A DNA stretch of 64,000 nt from ATM1 sp003577165 (GTDB lineage Bacteria > Armatimonadota > Fimbriimonadia > Fimbriimonadales > ATM1). Made by a program: the position numbers and the translations under genes. Below, one piece after another: positions 17,695 to 26,455 of the stretch. Location: assembly GCA_030263715.1 (NCBI GenBank), contig SZPM01000008.1:1-64000 (forward strand). The letters are read 5' to 3'. The notes beneath the pieces were generated by a model. That model saw only the letters and a program-made list of their open reading frames with translations. It made no database searches and was not told where the DNA came from. Each line of letters begins with the position of its first letter. Positions within the stretch are counted from its first letter, which is position 1.

Positions 17695-18939
17695 TCACGC
17701 CAACAGGCGCGTCGGCGCTTCAAGATACGCCTTGACGGCACTCAGAAACTGCGCGCCAAGCGCTCCATCAATGATTCGATGATCGAACGATCCGGTGAAC
17801 TTCATCCTCGTGCGAATTTCGAGGACCTCTTCCCCGTTCTCATCCTCTACGACTGCCGGGACACGCCGAGCGGAAGAAACGGCGATAATGGCTCCGTTCG
17901 GCTGATTGATGATTGCGGCGAAGTTCTCGACGTCGAACATCCCCATGTTGCTCACGGCGAAGGTGCTCCCACTGAGTTCGTCCGGCTTCAGCCGATTCTC
18001 CCGGGCTCGCGCAACCAACTCCCGAACCTCTGCCGCGATCTGGCGAAGCGTCTTGCCCTCGCAGTTCTTCACAACCGGCATCGTCAGGCCATCCGGCACC
18101 GCGGCCGCAACTCCGATGTTGACGCTGTCCGCAATCTTCAACTTCCCGTTTTCAAAACTTGCGTTGATGTGCGGTTGATCGACCAGCGCCATCGCGCACG
18201 CCTTCAGGAAAAAATCGTTCAGGCTGATCTTCAGTTCCGGATCGTCTGCTTTCATCTGCTGGCGAATCGCTTCCAATGCCTCCAGATCCGCCTCGACCGT
18301 CACGTAGTAGTGCGGAATGGTCTGCTTTGATACGGCCGTCCGCTCGGCAGTGATCTTCTGGAGGAACGTCAAGTCCCTGAGTTCGCCTCGGACCGGCGAA
18401 GGAGTCGCGGCGACGGCAGGACCCGGCCCAGGGGCCGCCATTCGCACGTCCCGCTCCACGATCCGCCCGTTGGGCCCAGTGCCGCGAATCCCCTCGAGGC
18501 TAACGCCCAACTCCTTGGCTAAACGTTTCGCCAAGGGACTGGCAACGATGCGGCCCGTCGAAACCGGCGCAGGCTGTGGAGGTCTCTCCACGACTTGAGT
18601 TGCTGTACTCTTCGCTTCTGCTCGAGGAGATTCGGCTGCGGCAGCGGCTTTCGCAGGTTCGGGAACGCGGGCCGATCCGCCCCAGCCGTCCGGAAGACTC
18701 TCCCCATCCTTCAGGATTGCGGCAATCGCATTGCCCACGGGCACTGTCTCCCCGGCCTGAATCAGAAGGCCCGAGAGCACCCCGGATGCCGGCGCGGTCA
18801 ACTCGACAACGGCCTTGTCGGTCTGGATGTTCCCGAGGACTTCTCCCGACTTGACTGTAGCGCCCTCACCTTTCAGCCATTCGACGAGCGTGCCTTCTTC
18901 CATGGCGTCGCCCATCTTCGGCATGATTACTTCAGTCAT
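17695..18939 (-). CDS. Lipoyl-dependent 2-oxoacid dehydrogenase E2 (probable pyruvate dehydrogenase acetyltransferase)
   Basis: 414 residues with the full E2 plan. An N-terminal lipoyl domain (1-77) carries Lys42 in the motif QTDKAVVEL. An Ala/Pro/Glu linker follows, then a peripheral-subunit-binding domain (about 133-168, ASPLAKRLAKELGVSLEGI with RGTGPNGRI), and a catalytic acyltransferase domain (about 190-414) with SNMGMFDVENFAAIINQPN and the active-site SFDHRIIDGALGAQFL. It transfers acetyl (or another acyl) groups to CoA and forms the core of the complex. No E1 or E3 gene adjoins it here; it sits between a DUF255 protein and a WD40-like protein. Pyruvate is the likeliest substrate, but branched-chain or 2-oxoglutarate complexes are not excluded. 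Confidence 0.93.
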   Translation of the reverse strand: MTEVIMPKMGDAMEEGTLVEWLKGEGATVKSGEVLGNIQTDKAVVELTAPASGVLSGLLIQAGETVPVGNAIAAILKDGESLPDGWGGSARVPEPAKAAAAAESPRAEAKSTATQVVERPPQPAPVSTGRIVASPLAKRLAKELGVSLEGIRGTGPNGRIVERDVRMAAPGPGPAVAATPSPVRGELRDLTFLQKITAERTAVSKQTIPHYYVTVEADLEALEAIRQQMKADDPELKISLNDFFLKACAMALVDQPHINASFENGKLKIADSVNIGVAAAVPDGLTMPVVKNCEGKTLRQIAAEVRELVARARENRLKPDELSGSTFAVSNMGMFDVENFAAIINQPNGAIIAVSSARRVPAVVEDENGEEVLEIRTRMKFTGSFDHRIIDGALGAQFLSAVKAYLEAPTRLLA

Positions 18940-19008
18940 CGGGTCGCTAACTCCGGCGCGGATTCTACCAGCAGGCCCATGCGGCCTCCGCCTCCATTGC
19001 AGGCGGGA

Positions 19009-21087
19009 TCACCGGCGATACCAAACCCACTTGCACGAGATGTCGGCCGTCGGAAGACACTCCGACTCCGAGCAGAGAGTCAACCGCATCGTGATTTCGG
19101 CCTCGCCCTCGTCCCCTTCCGGAGGTTTGCACAGCACCTTCCACGTAGGCAGAGAGTTCGCCCCCGAGACTGACTCGACCGCAATCACCGACAGGCCGTC
19201 CACGCGCAGGTCGATCTCAGCCAGAGACTCCTGTACCTTCCAGCCTTCTGGCAAACTGAGTTTGAGCACGCCCTCGACTTGCCCCCCCTGAACCTTTACA
19301 TCCTTCGGCTCGACAGTCAGTTCTGCGCGCGGGGGACCAGCTGCTGTTCGCACCGCTGCGCCTCCGAACAACTCTTCCCCATAGACAAGAATCAGCCTTG
19401 ACAGGCCACACGTCATCGAAGGGCCCGCCTCGATCCAACCTGCGTAATACTCCAGGTCCTCCCTCGCCTCGCTCAACTTCCCAAGCCTGATCTCGCACTC
19501 GATCGCCGCCGCGGCGGCGTTTCCCTCCGACGAGTCGATTGCAGGCTTCGACTTTCCAAAGAGCGGAGAGTGCAAATCCGACGAGAAGTTCCATCCCCCT
19601 CCGTGCTCCCGAAATCCTTCGGCGAGCCCGTCGAAACGCTCGGCCGCTACTTGCCGAAGCGCGCCATCCTGGACTACATCGCACAGTTCGAGTAGGCCCA
19701 ACACGAACTGAGCGGAGTCTAAGTAGGGAGCCCCCCCCGCTTGATCCCCGAGGTAAAGGTGCGAGACCGGCCGATCGAGAACGATCTTCACCAACCGCTG
19801 TGCCTCGTCGAGCCTGCCGGCCGCGCAGAGCCCGCGAAGCGCAAGTCCATTCCATGACGTGAGGGCCTTGTCGTCACGAAACGGCGCTTCGTCCGTGTCG
19901 CGCGACGCGCGCAGCAGGTCGAGTTCCGCTTCCCATCGAATCGCGTGCTGCAGATCGCCTCGCAGCAGATTCCTGCCTGTCGCCTCGCCGCTCGCTTCCT
20001 CGAAGAAGTTCCCTTCTCTCGTGCATCCAAAGGCGGCGCAGAACTCCGCGCACTTCTCTCCAAAAAGCCGCTCCAGCGTTTCGTGCCGCCATGAGTAAAA
20101 CCAACCCTCACCGCTCGGGCTGTCAGCGTCGAGCGCGGAAGCGTACATTCCGTTCGTCAGCAGGAGTTCGTCCTCCATCCATCGGACCATCCTTGCAGCG
20201 ACCCAGGCAAAGCGCCCGTCATCCGCCCACCGATCGGCGCGCGCGTACGCCGCAAGGAGTTGCCCGTTGTCATAGAGCATCTTCTCGAAGTGCGGCAAGA
20301 ACCATCGGCGATCGGTCGCATATCGGTGGAAACCCCCACCAACCAGATCGTGCATCGCGCCCCGCGCCATTCCGTCCAAGGTGATGACGACGCCTTCACG
20401 GGCCGCTTCATCCCCTCTAAGCGCAAACTCGATGAGCAGAAGAAGCGCCTCCGGCGCAGGAAACTTGGGCGCCCCCTTGCCGAAGCCTCCGTACTCTCGA
20501 TCCAGCGAGCCGAGCAGCGCATCGCGAGCGCGGTCCGCGAGCCACACACCGACGGGCTTCCCGCTGAATGCTGGCCGCTGCTCTTGGTAATCCCGCACAG
20601 CAGAGGACAACTCCTCTGCCGCCGCTCGCAAGTCCGCCTCCGACTGGGTCCAGGCGTCCCTTACGGCGCGAAGAAGAGACTTGAAACCCGCCGACCGGTC
20701 TCGATCTTCTCGCGGGATATACGTCGCTGCGAAGAACGGCTTGCGATCTGGGGTGAGAAAGAGCGACATCGGCCAGCCGCCGTGCCCGGACGCGAGCTGC
20801 ACGGCCGCCATGTAGGCGTCATCGACGTCGGGATGCTCCTCCCGGTCCACCTTCACCGAAACGAACCCGCCGTTCAGAAGGTCTGCAACTTCGGAATCCT
20901 GGAAACTCTCGTGATGCATCACGTGGCACCAGTGGCAGCTGCTGTATCCGATGCTGAGGAACACCGGACGATTGAGAGCGGCCGCCCGCTCGAACGCCTC
21001 ATCACCCCACGGGTACCAGTCGACGGGATCCTCCGCGTGCTGACGCAGGTACGGGGAGCGGGCCTCGGCGAGCCTGGAGGTGGGCAT
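19009..21087 (-). CDS. YyaL/DUF255 thioredoxin-like protein (spermatogenesis-associated protein 20 family)
   Basis: 692 residues. The N-terminal thioredoxin-fold domain has the family signature SPYLRQHAEDPVDWYPWG (about 11-28) and a CHWCHVMHHESF motif (about 50-61), with a CxxC pair. The middle and C-terminal parts form an (alpha/alpha)6 barrel of the six-hairpin glycosidase type, with GGWPMSLFLTPDRKPFF (about 98-114), HFEKMLYDN and LTSWNGLAL. Family members are widespread and annotated as thioredoxin domain or N-acylglucosamine epimerase-like proteins, but their reaction is not established. No signal peptide is seen, so it is cytoplasmic. It is the first gene of the long leftward run and is divergent from infC; the intergenic region carries the infC promoter. 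Confidence 0.9.
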   Translation of the reverse strand: MPTSRLAEARSPYLRQHAEDPVDWYPWGDEAFERAAALNRPVFLSIGYSSCHWCHVMHHESFQDSEVADLLNGGFVSVKVDREEHPDVDDAYMAAVQLASGHGGWPMSLFLTPDRKPFFAATYIPREDRDRSAGFKSLLRAVRDAWTQSEADLRAAAEELSSAVRDYQEQRPAFSGKPVGVWLADRARDALLGSLDREYGGFGKGAPKFPAPEALLLLIEFALRGDEAAREGVVITLDGMARGAMHDLVGGGFHRYATDRRWFLPHFEKMLYDNGQLLAAYARADRWADDGRFAWVAARMVRWMEDELLLTNGMYASALDADSPSGEGWFYSWRHETLERLFGEKCAEFCAAFGCTREGNFFEEASGEATGRNLLRGDLQHAIRWEAELDLLRASRDTDEAPFRDDKALTSWNGLALRGLCAAGRLDEAQRLVKIVLDRPVSHLYLGDQAGGAPYLDSAQFVLGLLELCDVVQDGALRQVAAERFDGLAEGFREHGGGWNFSSDLHSPLFGKSKPAIDSSEGNAAAAAIECEIRLGKLSEAREDLEYYAGWIEAGPSMTCGLSRLILVYGEELFGGAAVRTAAGPPRAELTVEPKDVKVQGGQVEGVLKLSLPEGWKVQESLAEIDLRVDGLSVIAVESVSGANSLPTWKVLCKPPEGDEGEAEITMRLTLCSESECLPTADISCKWVWYRR

Positions 21088-21150
21088 GCCTGGAGGCTAC
21101 CCGCCACCCACCGCGCTGCACCCACCGGGGATATTCAGGAGAGAATCTCT

Positions 21151-21178
21151 TTGCATCCCGCCGGGATTCCGATATAAT
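21151..21178 (+). promoter_or_regulatory. Sigma-70 promoter of the infC-rpmI-rplT unit
   Basis: TTGCAT (21151-21156) and a consensus TATAAT (21173-21178) are separated by 16 bases. Transcription would start near 21185, giving a short leader of about 40 nt before the infC start. This is the best promoter match I found in the window. Confidence 0.7.
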
Positions 21179-21224
21179 GACCGTCTGCATCAGCAGAAAG
21201 AGGTGAAATCTTCGAGGTGTTAAC

Positions 21225-21845
21225 ATAGCTGGCTTCAAGCGTAGAAACGTCAGGCAGGTTCGTCCGGAAAGTTCTGCGATCATCAACGAGCGGTGCCTCC
21301 GATTCCCTGACGTTCGTCTAATCGGCGCCGACGGCAGCCAAGTCGGGATTGTCCAAACGAGGCACGCTCTCCAAATGGCGGAAGCAGCCGGGCTTGACCT
21401 CGTGCTCGTGGCTGGCAACGCCCAACCGCCCGTTTGCCGAATCGTTGACTACGGCAAGTTCAAGTACGAACAGACGAAGCGGGAGAAGGAAGGCAAAGCC
21501 AAAAAGAAGACCCAGGAACTCAAGGGCATTAAGTTCCGACCTGGGACCGCAATCGGCGACCTGCACATCGCCCTCCGAAAGGCCAAGGAGTTCCTCGCTG
21601 AGGGGCACAAGGTCAAGTTCACCGTCCAATTCAGGGCACGAGAAGTGACCCACCCCGAACTCGGCTCGACCAAACTCCAGTGGATGCTCGACCAGTTGGG
21701 CGAGATGGCCAAGGTCGATCGCCCGATCGGAATGAACCCGGAGAGCAAGCAGATGAGCCTCGTGGTGAGCCCGGGCAAGGTAACCTTACAGACAAGCAAA
21801 GATGGGAAAGCTGAAGACCTGCAAGACAGCCGCCAAGCGGTTTAA
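21225..21845 (+). CDS. infC: Translation initiation factor IF-3, probable AUA start
   Basis: 206 residues if read from ATA 21225. Between the in-frame stop at 21204 and the conserved DVRLIGADGSQVGIV segment there is no ATG, GTG or TTG; ATA at 21225 has GAGGTG five bases upstream and is the best candidate. Non-AUG starts are a known feature of infC, where IF-3 discriminates against its own start codon and so represses its synthesis. The N-domain (to about residue 85) contains LQMAEAAGLDLVLVA and PPVCRIVDYGKFKYE; the C-domain has IKFRPGTAIGDLHIALRKA, KVKFTVQFRARE and HPELG. IF-3 binds the 30S subunit and checks initiator tRNA. The 3' end overlaps rpmI by 44 bases in another frame. Confidence 0.93.
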   Translation: MAGFKRRNVRQVRPESSAIINERCLRFPDVRLIGADGSQVGIVQTRHALQMAEAAGLDLVLVAGNAQPPVCRIVDYGKFKYEQTKREKEGKAKKKTQELKGIKFRPGTAIGDLHIALRKAKEFLAEGHKVKFTVQFRAREVTHPELGSTKLQWMLDQLGEMAKVDRPIGMNPESKQMSLVVSPGKVTLQTSKDGKAEDLQDSRQAV

Positions 21846-21996
21846 GATCACCGGCAGCGGGAAGATCACCCGCCGGAAGGCATACAACAACCACATGTTC
21901 TTCCACAAGAGCGGCTCCCAAAAGCGCCGCCTCGAGTCGGAACCCGTGCTGGCGAGCGGCGAAGCCAAGCGGGTCAAGAAGCTCCTCGGCATCTAA
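21802..21996 (+). CDS. rpmI: 50S ribosomal protein L35
   Basis: 64 residues, normal for L35. It is strongly basic with the family pattern KTCKTAAKRFKITGSGKI, then RRKAYNNHMFFHKSG and an end in AKRVKKLLGI. The start lies inside infC in a different frame (44-base overlap) and lacks a strong ribosome site, so translation is probably coupled to infC. It is the middle gene of the conserved infC-rpmI-rplT order; in other bacteria this unit is repressed by L20 binding to its mRNA. Confidence 0.97.
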   Translation: MGKLKTCKTAAKRFKITGSGKITRRKAYNNHMFFHKSGSQKRRLESEPVLASGEAKRVKKLLGI

Positions 21997-22006
21997 GAAC
22001 TGACCG

Positions 22007-22031
22007 TCGCCCCGTATTTCCAGCGGGGCGA
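22007..22031 (+). promoter_or_regulatory. Hairpin in the rpmI-rplT spacer
   Basis: TCGCCCCG (22007-22014) pairs perfectly with CGGGGCGA (22024-22031) around a 9-base loop, followed by TCTTA. It lies 10 bases after rpmI and about 100 bases before rplT. It might be a weak terminator or processing element. A second promoter for rplT may follow, since GGGTATCCT occurs at 22056-22064. Confidence 0.45.
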
Positions 22032-22129
22032 TCTTATGTCGCTCACCGACCCGTCGGGTATCCTGAGCGCTCTCTACCGCCACCGCCTTCGGGCTGGGAA
22101 CCGGTCGAAACACAGGAGGAAAACGAGAA

Positions 22130-22489
22130 ATGGCACGCGTTAAGCGCGCAGCAGTGGCGCACAAGCGCCATAAGAAGATCCTAGGCCAGGCAGAAGGCTA
22201 CTGGGGTCGAAAGAAGAGCAACTTCAAGATCGCGAACGAGCAGGTCATGAAGGCCGGCCAATACGCCTTCCGGGACCGCCGTCAGAAGAAAAGGGACTTC
22301 CGTCAACTCTGGATCGCGAGACTCAGCGCAGCCTGCCGGGCGAACGGCATCAAGTACGCGCAGTTCATCCACGGCCTCAAGGAAGCGGGCGTCCAAGTGG
22401 ACCGCAAGATCCTCAGCGACCTGGCAATCACCGAGCCGGCAGCCTTCTCCGCGCTCGTCGAGCGGGCGAAGGCCGCCTCCGCCTCCTAA
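22130..22489 (+). CDS. rplT: 50S ribosomal protein L20
   Basis: 119 residues, the usual length. The basic N-terminal extension (MARVKRAAVAHKRHKKIL) that threads into 23S rRNA and the globular C-domain (FRQLWIARLSAACRANGI, then FIHGLKEAGVQVDRKILSDL) are both intact. A strong ribosome site AGGAGG stands about 10 bases before the ATG. L20 is needed early in 50S assembly and is the repressor of its own operon in the bacteria studied. The spacer from rpmI (133 bases) is longer than usual and holds a hairpin and a possible secondary promoter. Confidence 0.98.
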   Translation: MARVKRAAVAHKRHKKILGQAEGYWGRKKSNFKIANEQVMKAGQYAFRDRRQKKRDFRQLWIARLSAACRANGIKYAQFIHGLKEAGVQVDRKILSDLAITEPAAFSALVERAKAASAS

Positions 22490-22696
22490 GCTCCTGCCCC
22501 TCCAAAGGGTCCCTCTCGCCGCCCACCGCGGGGCGCACTTTCGCGCCCGGCCCGCCTGCTCCCTTCTCGTTCAATTGATGCGGCGGTTGGCGAATTCGCC
22601 ACGTCCTATCCTATGCCGCAAAGCGACATTCCGGACACGCACAACGTGCGGGCCCGTCCGGCGCGCCTTGGCGTATAACTGAACCTGACTACTCGC

Positions 22697-25600
22697 ATGG
22701 CCCGACCGTTCGTTCATCTGCACAACCACACGGTCTTCAGTCTGCTCGACGGACAGTCGAAACTGAAGCCGATGGTCAGCAGGGTCAAAGAACTTGGCAT
22801 GGACTCGGTCGCGATCACCGACCACGGCGCGATGTTCGGCGTCATGGACTTCTATCTGGAGTGCCGAAAACAAGGCGTCAAGCCGATCGTCGGCATGGAA
22901 GCCTACGTCGCACCTGGAGGACATCAGAACCGATCGGGCAGAGATGAGCAAGGCAACTTTCATCTCCTCCTGCTCGCGAAGAACAACACGGGTTATCGAA
23001 ATCTCTGCAAGTTGGCGACGATTGCATCGCTTCAAGGCTATTACTATCGTCCCCGAATTGATCACGACTTGCTGCGCGAGTACTCCGAAGGCCTGATCGG
23101 AACGACAACCTGCCTCAGCAGTGAAGTGTGCCGAGCCCTGCTCGCCAACGATTACGAGAAGGCCCTGAACACGGCCGCGATGTACAGAGACATCTTCGGC
23201 GCCGAGAACTACTTCGTCGAACTTCAGGACCACCACCTTGCGGACGACCAAGTCGTACTCGATGGCTTGCTCAAGATCAGCCAAGACCTAAATCTACCGC
23301 TCCTTTGCACGAACGACTCGCACTACCTCTGCAAGGAGGACCACGACGCGCACGACGTCCTTCTCTGCATTCAAACCAACTCCCTCGTTAGCCAAACCGA
23401 CCGCCTCAAGTTCGACACTCGAGAGTTCTATCTGAAGACCCCCGACGAAATGTGGGAGCTCTTCAACCGACATCCTGAAGCGTACGAGAACACGCTCCGC
23501 ATCAGTGAGATGTGCGACGTGAACCTCGAGTCGGAGCGAGCCGACCTCCCAGATCCTCTGGTGCCCGACGGCGTGGATCTCTCGACGCATTTGCGAGACT
23601 TAGCCGAACGCGGACTGCGCGAACGGGTAGAGCGAGACATCGACGCGGCACAGGAGCGGCTCAACTACGAACTCGGCGTCATCGAGCGCACGGGTTTTGA
23701 GAAGTACTTCCTCCTCGTCCGCGAATTCGCAGAATACGCGCGCAACAAGCATGTGTACTTCGGGGTCAGGGGGTCGGCTGCTGGTTCTCTTGTCAGTTAC
23801 TGCTTGGGAATCACCGACGTCGACCCTCTGGAATATGGTCTCACCTTCGAGCGCTTTCTAAATCCCGAACGAGTCACCATGCCGGACATTGACATGGACT
23901 TTGAAGACGCAAGGCGCGACGAGGTAATCGAATACGTCCGCCAGCGCTTCGGCGAGGACCATGTCGCGCAGATCATCACGTTTGGAACCCTCGGCGCGAA
24001 GGCTGCGATGCGGGATGCAGGCCGCGCTCTTGGGCGGCCCCTCGCCGAAGTGGACCGTCTCTGCAAACTCATCCCCATGCTCCCAGGCTGGACGATCGAA
24101 CGAGCGCTCGCGGATGTCCCAGACTTCAAACAGGCCTACTCCTCGGACCCCTCCGCTCGCGAACTGATCGACACGGCTGCCAAAGTCGAAGGCGCACTCC
24201 GCAATCCAGGCGTCCACGCAGCCGGCGTCGTCATCAGCCAAAAACCCCTCGACGAGTGCGTACCCCTCACGCGCCACAAAGACGGCTTCATCCTCACTCA
24301 GTACCCGATGGGAGTCCTTGAGTACGCAGGCCTTCTCAAAATGGACTTCCTCGGTCTCAGCAACCTGACGGTCCTGTCCAAAGCAATCGAGAACATCAGG
24401 GCCTCCGGCAAGGGCGATCTCAACATCAACTCCATCCCGTTCGATGATCAGAAGACCTACGAGCTTCTCGGTCGCGGAGAAACCATCGGCGTCTTCCAAT
24501 TAGAAGGCGATGGGATGCGTCGGTACGTGATCCAACTCAAACCGCAGAGCATCCAGGAACTCGCCGCAATGGTCGCCTTGTACAGACCCGGGCCGATGAA
24601 CCACATCCCCGAGTACATCGAAAGCAAATTCGGAAAAAGAAAGGCGAAGTACTTGGATTCCCGCATGGAGCCCATCCTGCGCGAGACTTACGGGGTCATC
24701 GTCTATCAGGACCAGGTTCTACAACTCGTGCAGGCGCTGGCAGGCTTCACACTCGGCAAAGCCGACATCCTGCGCCGCGCTATGGGCAAGAAGGACAAGA
24801 AACTCCTCGATTCCATGCGTGTGGAGTTCTTCGAAGGCTGCAAGGGCAACGGCGTCGAAGAGTCGACGGCGAAGCAGATCTGGAACCTCCTCGAGCCGTT
24901 CGCCGACTACGCTTTCAACAAAGCGCATGCGGTCTGCTACGCGATCCTCGCATACCAAACTGCGTTCCTCAAAGCGAACTTCCCCGTCGAATATATGGCC
25001 GCCCTGCTGGCAGTCTATCGCGACAAGGAGGACAAAATCGTCCAGTGCATCGAGGAGTGCAGGCGAATGGGCATTGACGTGCTCCCGCCTGACGTAAATC
25101 GCTCATCCATTGAGTTCACGATCGAGGGCAAGGGCATTCGCTTCGGCCTTGCCGCAATCAAGGGAATCGGAGACTCGGCCGTCGGCGGCGTTTTGGCGGC
25201 TCGCGAAGAAGGCCCCTTCGTCCACCTCTTTGATCTCGCACTGCGGACGCGAACACACGGAGGCGTCAACCGAGCGACACTCGACGCGCTCATCAGATCA
25301 GGAGCCACCGACTCCATCGACCCGAACCGGGCGAAACTCCTCAACGCGGTGGATACAGCGCTGGCATACGCCGACCAAATGGCGCGCGACCGTCTCGCTG
25401 GCCAGGCCGATCTCTTCGGCGCAGCCGGAGGCGGGCCGTCCGAGCCGCGATTCCCCGCACTGCCCGATACCGACCCCCCCTCCAGGCATGAACTGCTGAA
25501 CATGGAGAAGTCGGTCATGGGTCTGTACGTGAGCGACCACCCTCTTCGCGGCTTCGATCAGGTCATCATGGACGTTGCAACCCACAACGCCTCCGTGCTC

Positions 25601-26236
25601 GCCGAACTCTCTTCGGAAACCGAAGTCACGCTGGCAGGCGTTATCGTTTCCTACCGTGAACGTAGAACGAAACAGAACGAGGCCTACGCCGCATTCACCC
25701 TCGAAGATCTGACCGGCCAAGTTCCCGTCTTCGTCTTCCCCAAGCGTTTTCAGGAGCTGCGTTCCGAACTCGGGAAGGACAAAACGGTGATCGTGAGGGG
25801 CTTTGCCCGGCGTCGTGAAGGCGGGCCATCGGACGGAGCCCTCGAAGTCATCGCCCACTCGGTTTCGCCGCTCTCCTCCGAATCCGCCAATGCGACCGTG
25901 CTGGACGACGATGCCGTCGGCGTCATCTCCCTAAAGGTGCTCGCCGCGACCAAGGAGGAACTTCAGCGCGCAAAGCAACTGATCCTTGACAACCCTGGCG
26001 AATTCGTGCTGAGGATCGAGGTGATGACGCCCACAAGCAACGGTTCCGGCAACTCCAACGGCAACGGTAACGGCCACGGCCGCGTCCGCCCGATGACGAC
26101 CTACGTCTCGCCGTACCGAGTTTCGGACGGGCCCTGGATTCAGAACCTCCGCCGAACCCTCTCCAGTTGCTTCGTGATCGTGAATCGCAGTCGTCTTCGG
26201 CCGAATCCTGGCGCCGGACAGCCGTTTGTTGGCTGA
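22697..26236 (+). CDS. dnaE: DNA polymerase III alpha subunit
   Basis: 1179 residues, full-length DnaE. It is the replicative polymerase. In order: a PHP domain (about 4-275; HLHNHTVFSLLDGQ, SVAITDHGAMFG), the palm with the catalytic aspartates in PDIDMDFEDARRDEV (about 394-408) and the RGSAAGSLVSYCLG element, the thumb and fingers (YQDQVLQLVQALAGF, DILRRAMGKKDKKLL, FNKAHAVCYAILAYQTAF), tandem HhH region, and an OB domain near 975-1060 (VTLAGVIVSYRERRTKQNEA). A Ser/Asn/Gly-rich linker of about 15 residues (near 1113-1128) precedes the last 50 residues. No clear ribosome site precedes the ATG; a TATAAC at 22674-22679 would give a very short leader. It interrupts the usual rplT-pheST adjacency. 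Confidence 0.97.
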   Translation: MARPFVHLHNHTVFSLLDGQSKLKPMVSRVKELGMDSVAITDHGAMFGVMDFYLECRKQGVKPIVGMEAYVAPGGHQNRSGRDEQGNFHLLLLAKNNTGYRNLCKLATIASLQGYYYRPRIDHDLLREYSEGLIGTTTCLSSEVCRALLANDYEKALNTAAMYRDIFGAENYFVELQDHHLADDQVVLDGLLKISQDLNLPLLCTNDSHYLCKEDHDAHDVLLCIQTNSLVSQTDRLKFDTREFYLKTPDEMWELFNRHPEAYENTLRISEMCDVNLESERADLPDPLVPDGVDLSTHLRDLAERGLRERVERDIDAAQERLNYELGVIERTGFEKYFLLVREFAEYARNKHVYFGVRGSAAGSLVSYCLGITDVDPLEYGLTFERFLNPERVTMPDIDMDFEDARRDEVIEYVRQRFGEDHVAQIITFGTLGAKAAMRDAGRALGRPLAEVDRLCKLIPMLPGWTIERALADVPDFKQAYSSDPSARELIDTAAKVEGALRNPGVHAAGVVISQKPLDECVPLTRHKDGFILTQYPMGVLEYAGLLKMDFLGLSNLTVLSKAIENIRASGKGDLNINSIPFDDQKTYELLGRGETIGVFQLEGDGMRRYVIQLKPQSIQELAAMVALYRPGPMNHIPEYIESKFGKRKAKYLDSRMEPILRETYGVIVYQDQVLQLVQALAGFTLGKADILRRAMGKKDKKLLDSMRVEFFEGCKGNGVEESTAKQIWNLLEPFADYAFNKAHAVCYAILAYQTAFLKANFPVEYMAALLAVYRDKEDKIVQCIEECRRMGIDVLPPDVNRSSIEFTIEGKGIRFGLAAIKGIGDSAVGGVLAAREEGPFVHLFDLALRTRTHGGVNRATLDALIRSGATDSIDPNRAKLLNAVDTALAYADQMARDRLAGQADLFGAAGGGPSEPRFPALPDTDPPSRHELLNMEKSVMGLYVSDHPLRGFDQVIMDVATHNASVLAELSSETEVTLAGVIVSYRERRTKQNEAYAAFTLEDLTGQVPVFVFPKRFQELRSELGKDKTVIVRGFARRREGGPSDGALEVIAHSVSPLSSESANATVLDDDAVGVISLKVLAATKEELQRAKQLILDNPGEFVLRIEVMTPTSNGSGNSNGNGNGHGRVRPMTTYVSPYRVSDGPWIQNLRRTLSSCFVIVNRSRLRPNPGAGQPFVG

Positions 26237-26264
26237 ATCCCCAAAGGTCGTTGCCCCCCGGCGC

Positions 26265-26273
26265 GGGTATCCT
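26265..26273 (+). promoter_or_regulatory. Putative -10 box of tRNA-Arg (GGGTATCCT)
   Basis: TATCCT at 26268-26273 is 11 bases ahead of the mature tRNA 5' end, a suitable place for a -10 element. The same GGGTATCCT word precedes the rplJ leader (60298-60306) and rplT (22056-22064). No good -35 hexamer is seen at the right spacing. Confidence 0.4.
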
Positions 26274-26284
26274 TGCACTCCCGC

Positions 26285-26360
26285 GCGCTCGTAGCTCAGT
26301 GGATAGAGCAACAGGTTGCGGACCTGTAGGTCGGAGGTTCGAGTCCTCTCGAGCGCGCCA
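26285..26360 (+). tRNA. tRNA-Arg (anticodon GCG)
   Basis: 76 nt including an encoded CCA. The acceptor stem GCGCTCG/CGAGCGC pairs fully and the discriminator is G. The D arm starts GCTC after TA. The anticodon arm ACAGG-TTGCGGA-CCTGT gives anticodon GCG at 26318-26320, reading CGC. The T arm has TTCGAGT. Most bacteria read CGC with a tadA-modified ACG anticodon, so a genomic GCG is somewhat unusual. It lies between dnaE and pheS. Confidence 0.96.
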
Positions 26361-26455
26361 AAAACTCCCAGCCGACAGCCTGAAGCGACGCGAGGCGCCG
26401 GGCAGAAGGAACGGGAGCACTCCTTCGAGGGAATTTCCGAGGGCGTCCAAACACT

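Noticed and set aside
26361..26455. T-box or Phe-responsive leader ahead of pheS
   Set aside because: No T-box specifier stem or conserved AGGGTGGNACCGCG element is visible.
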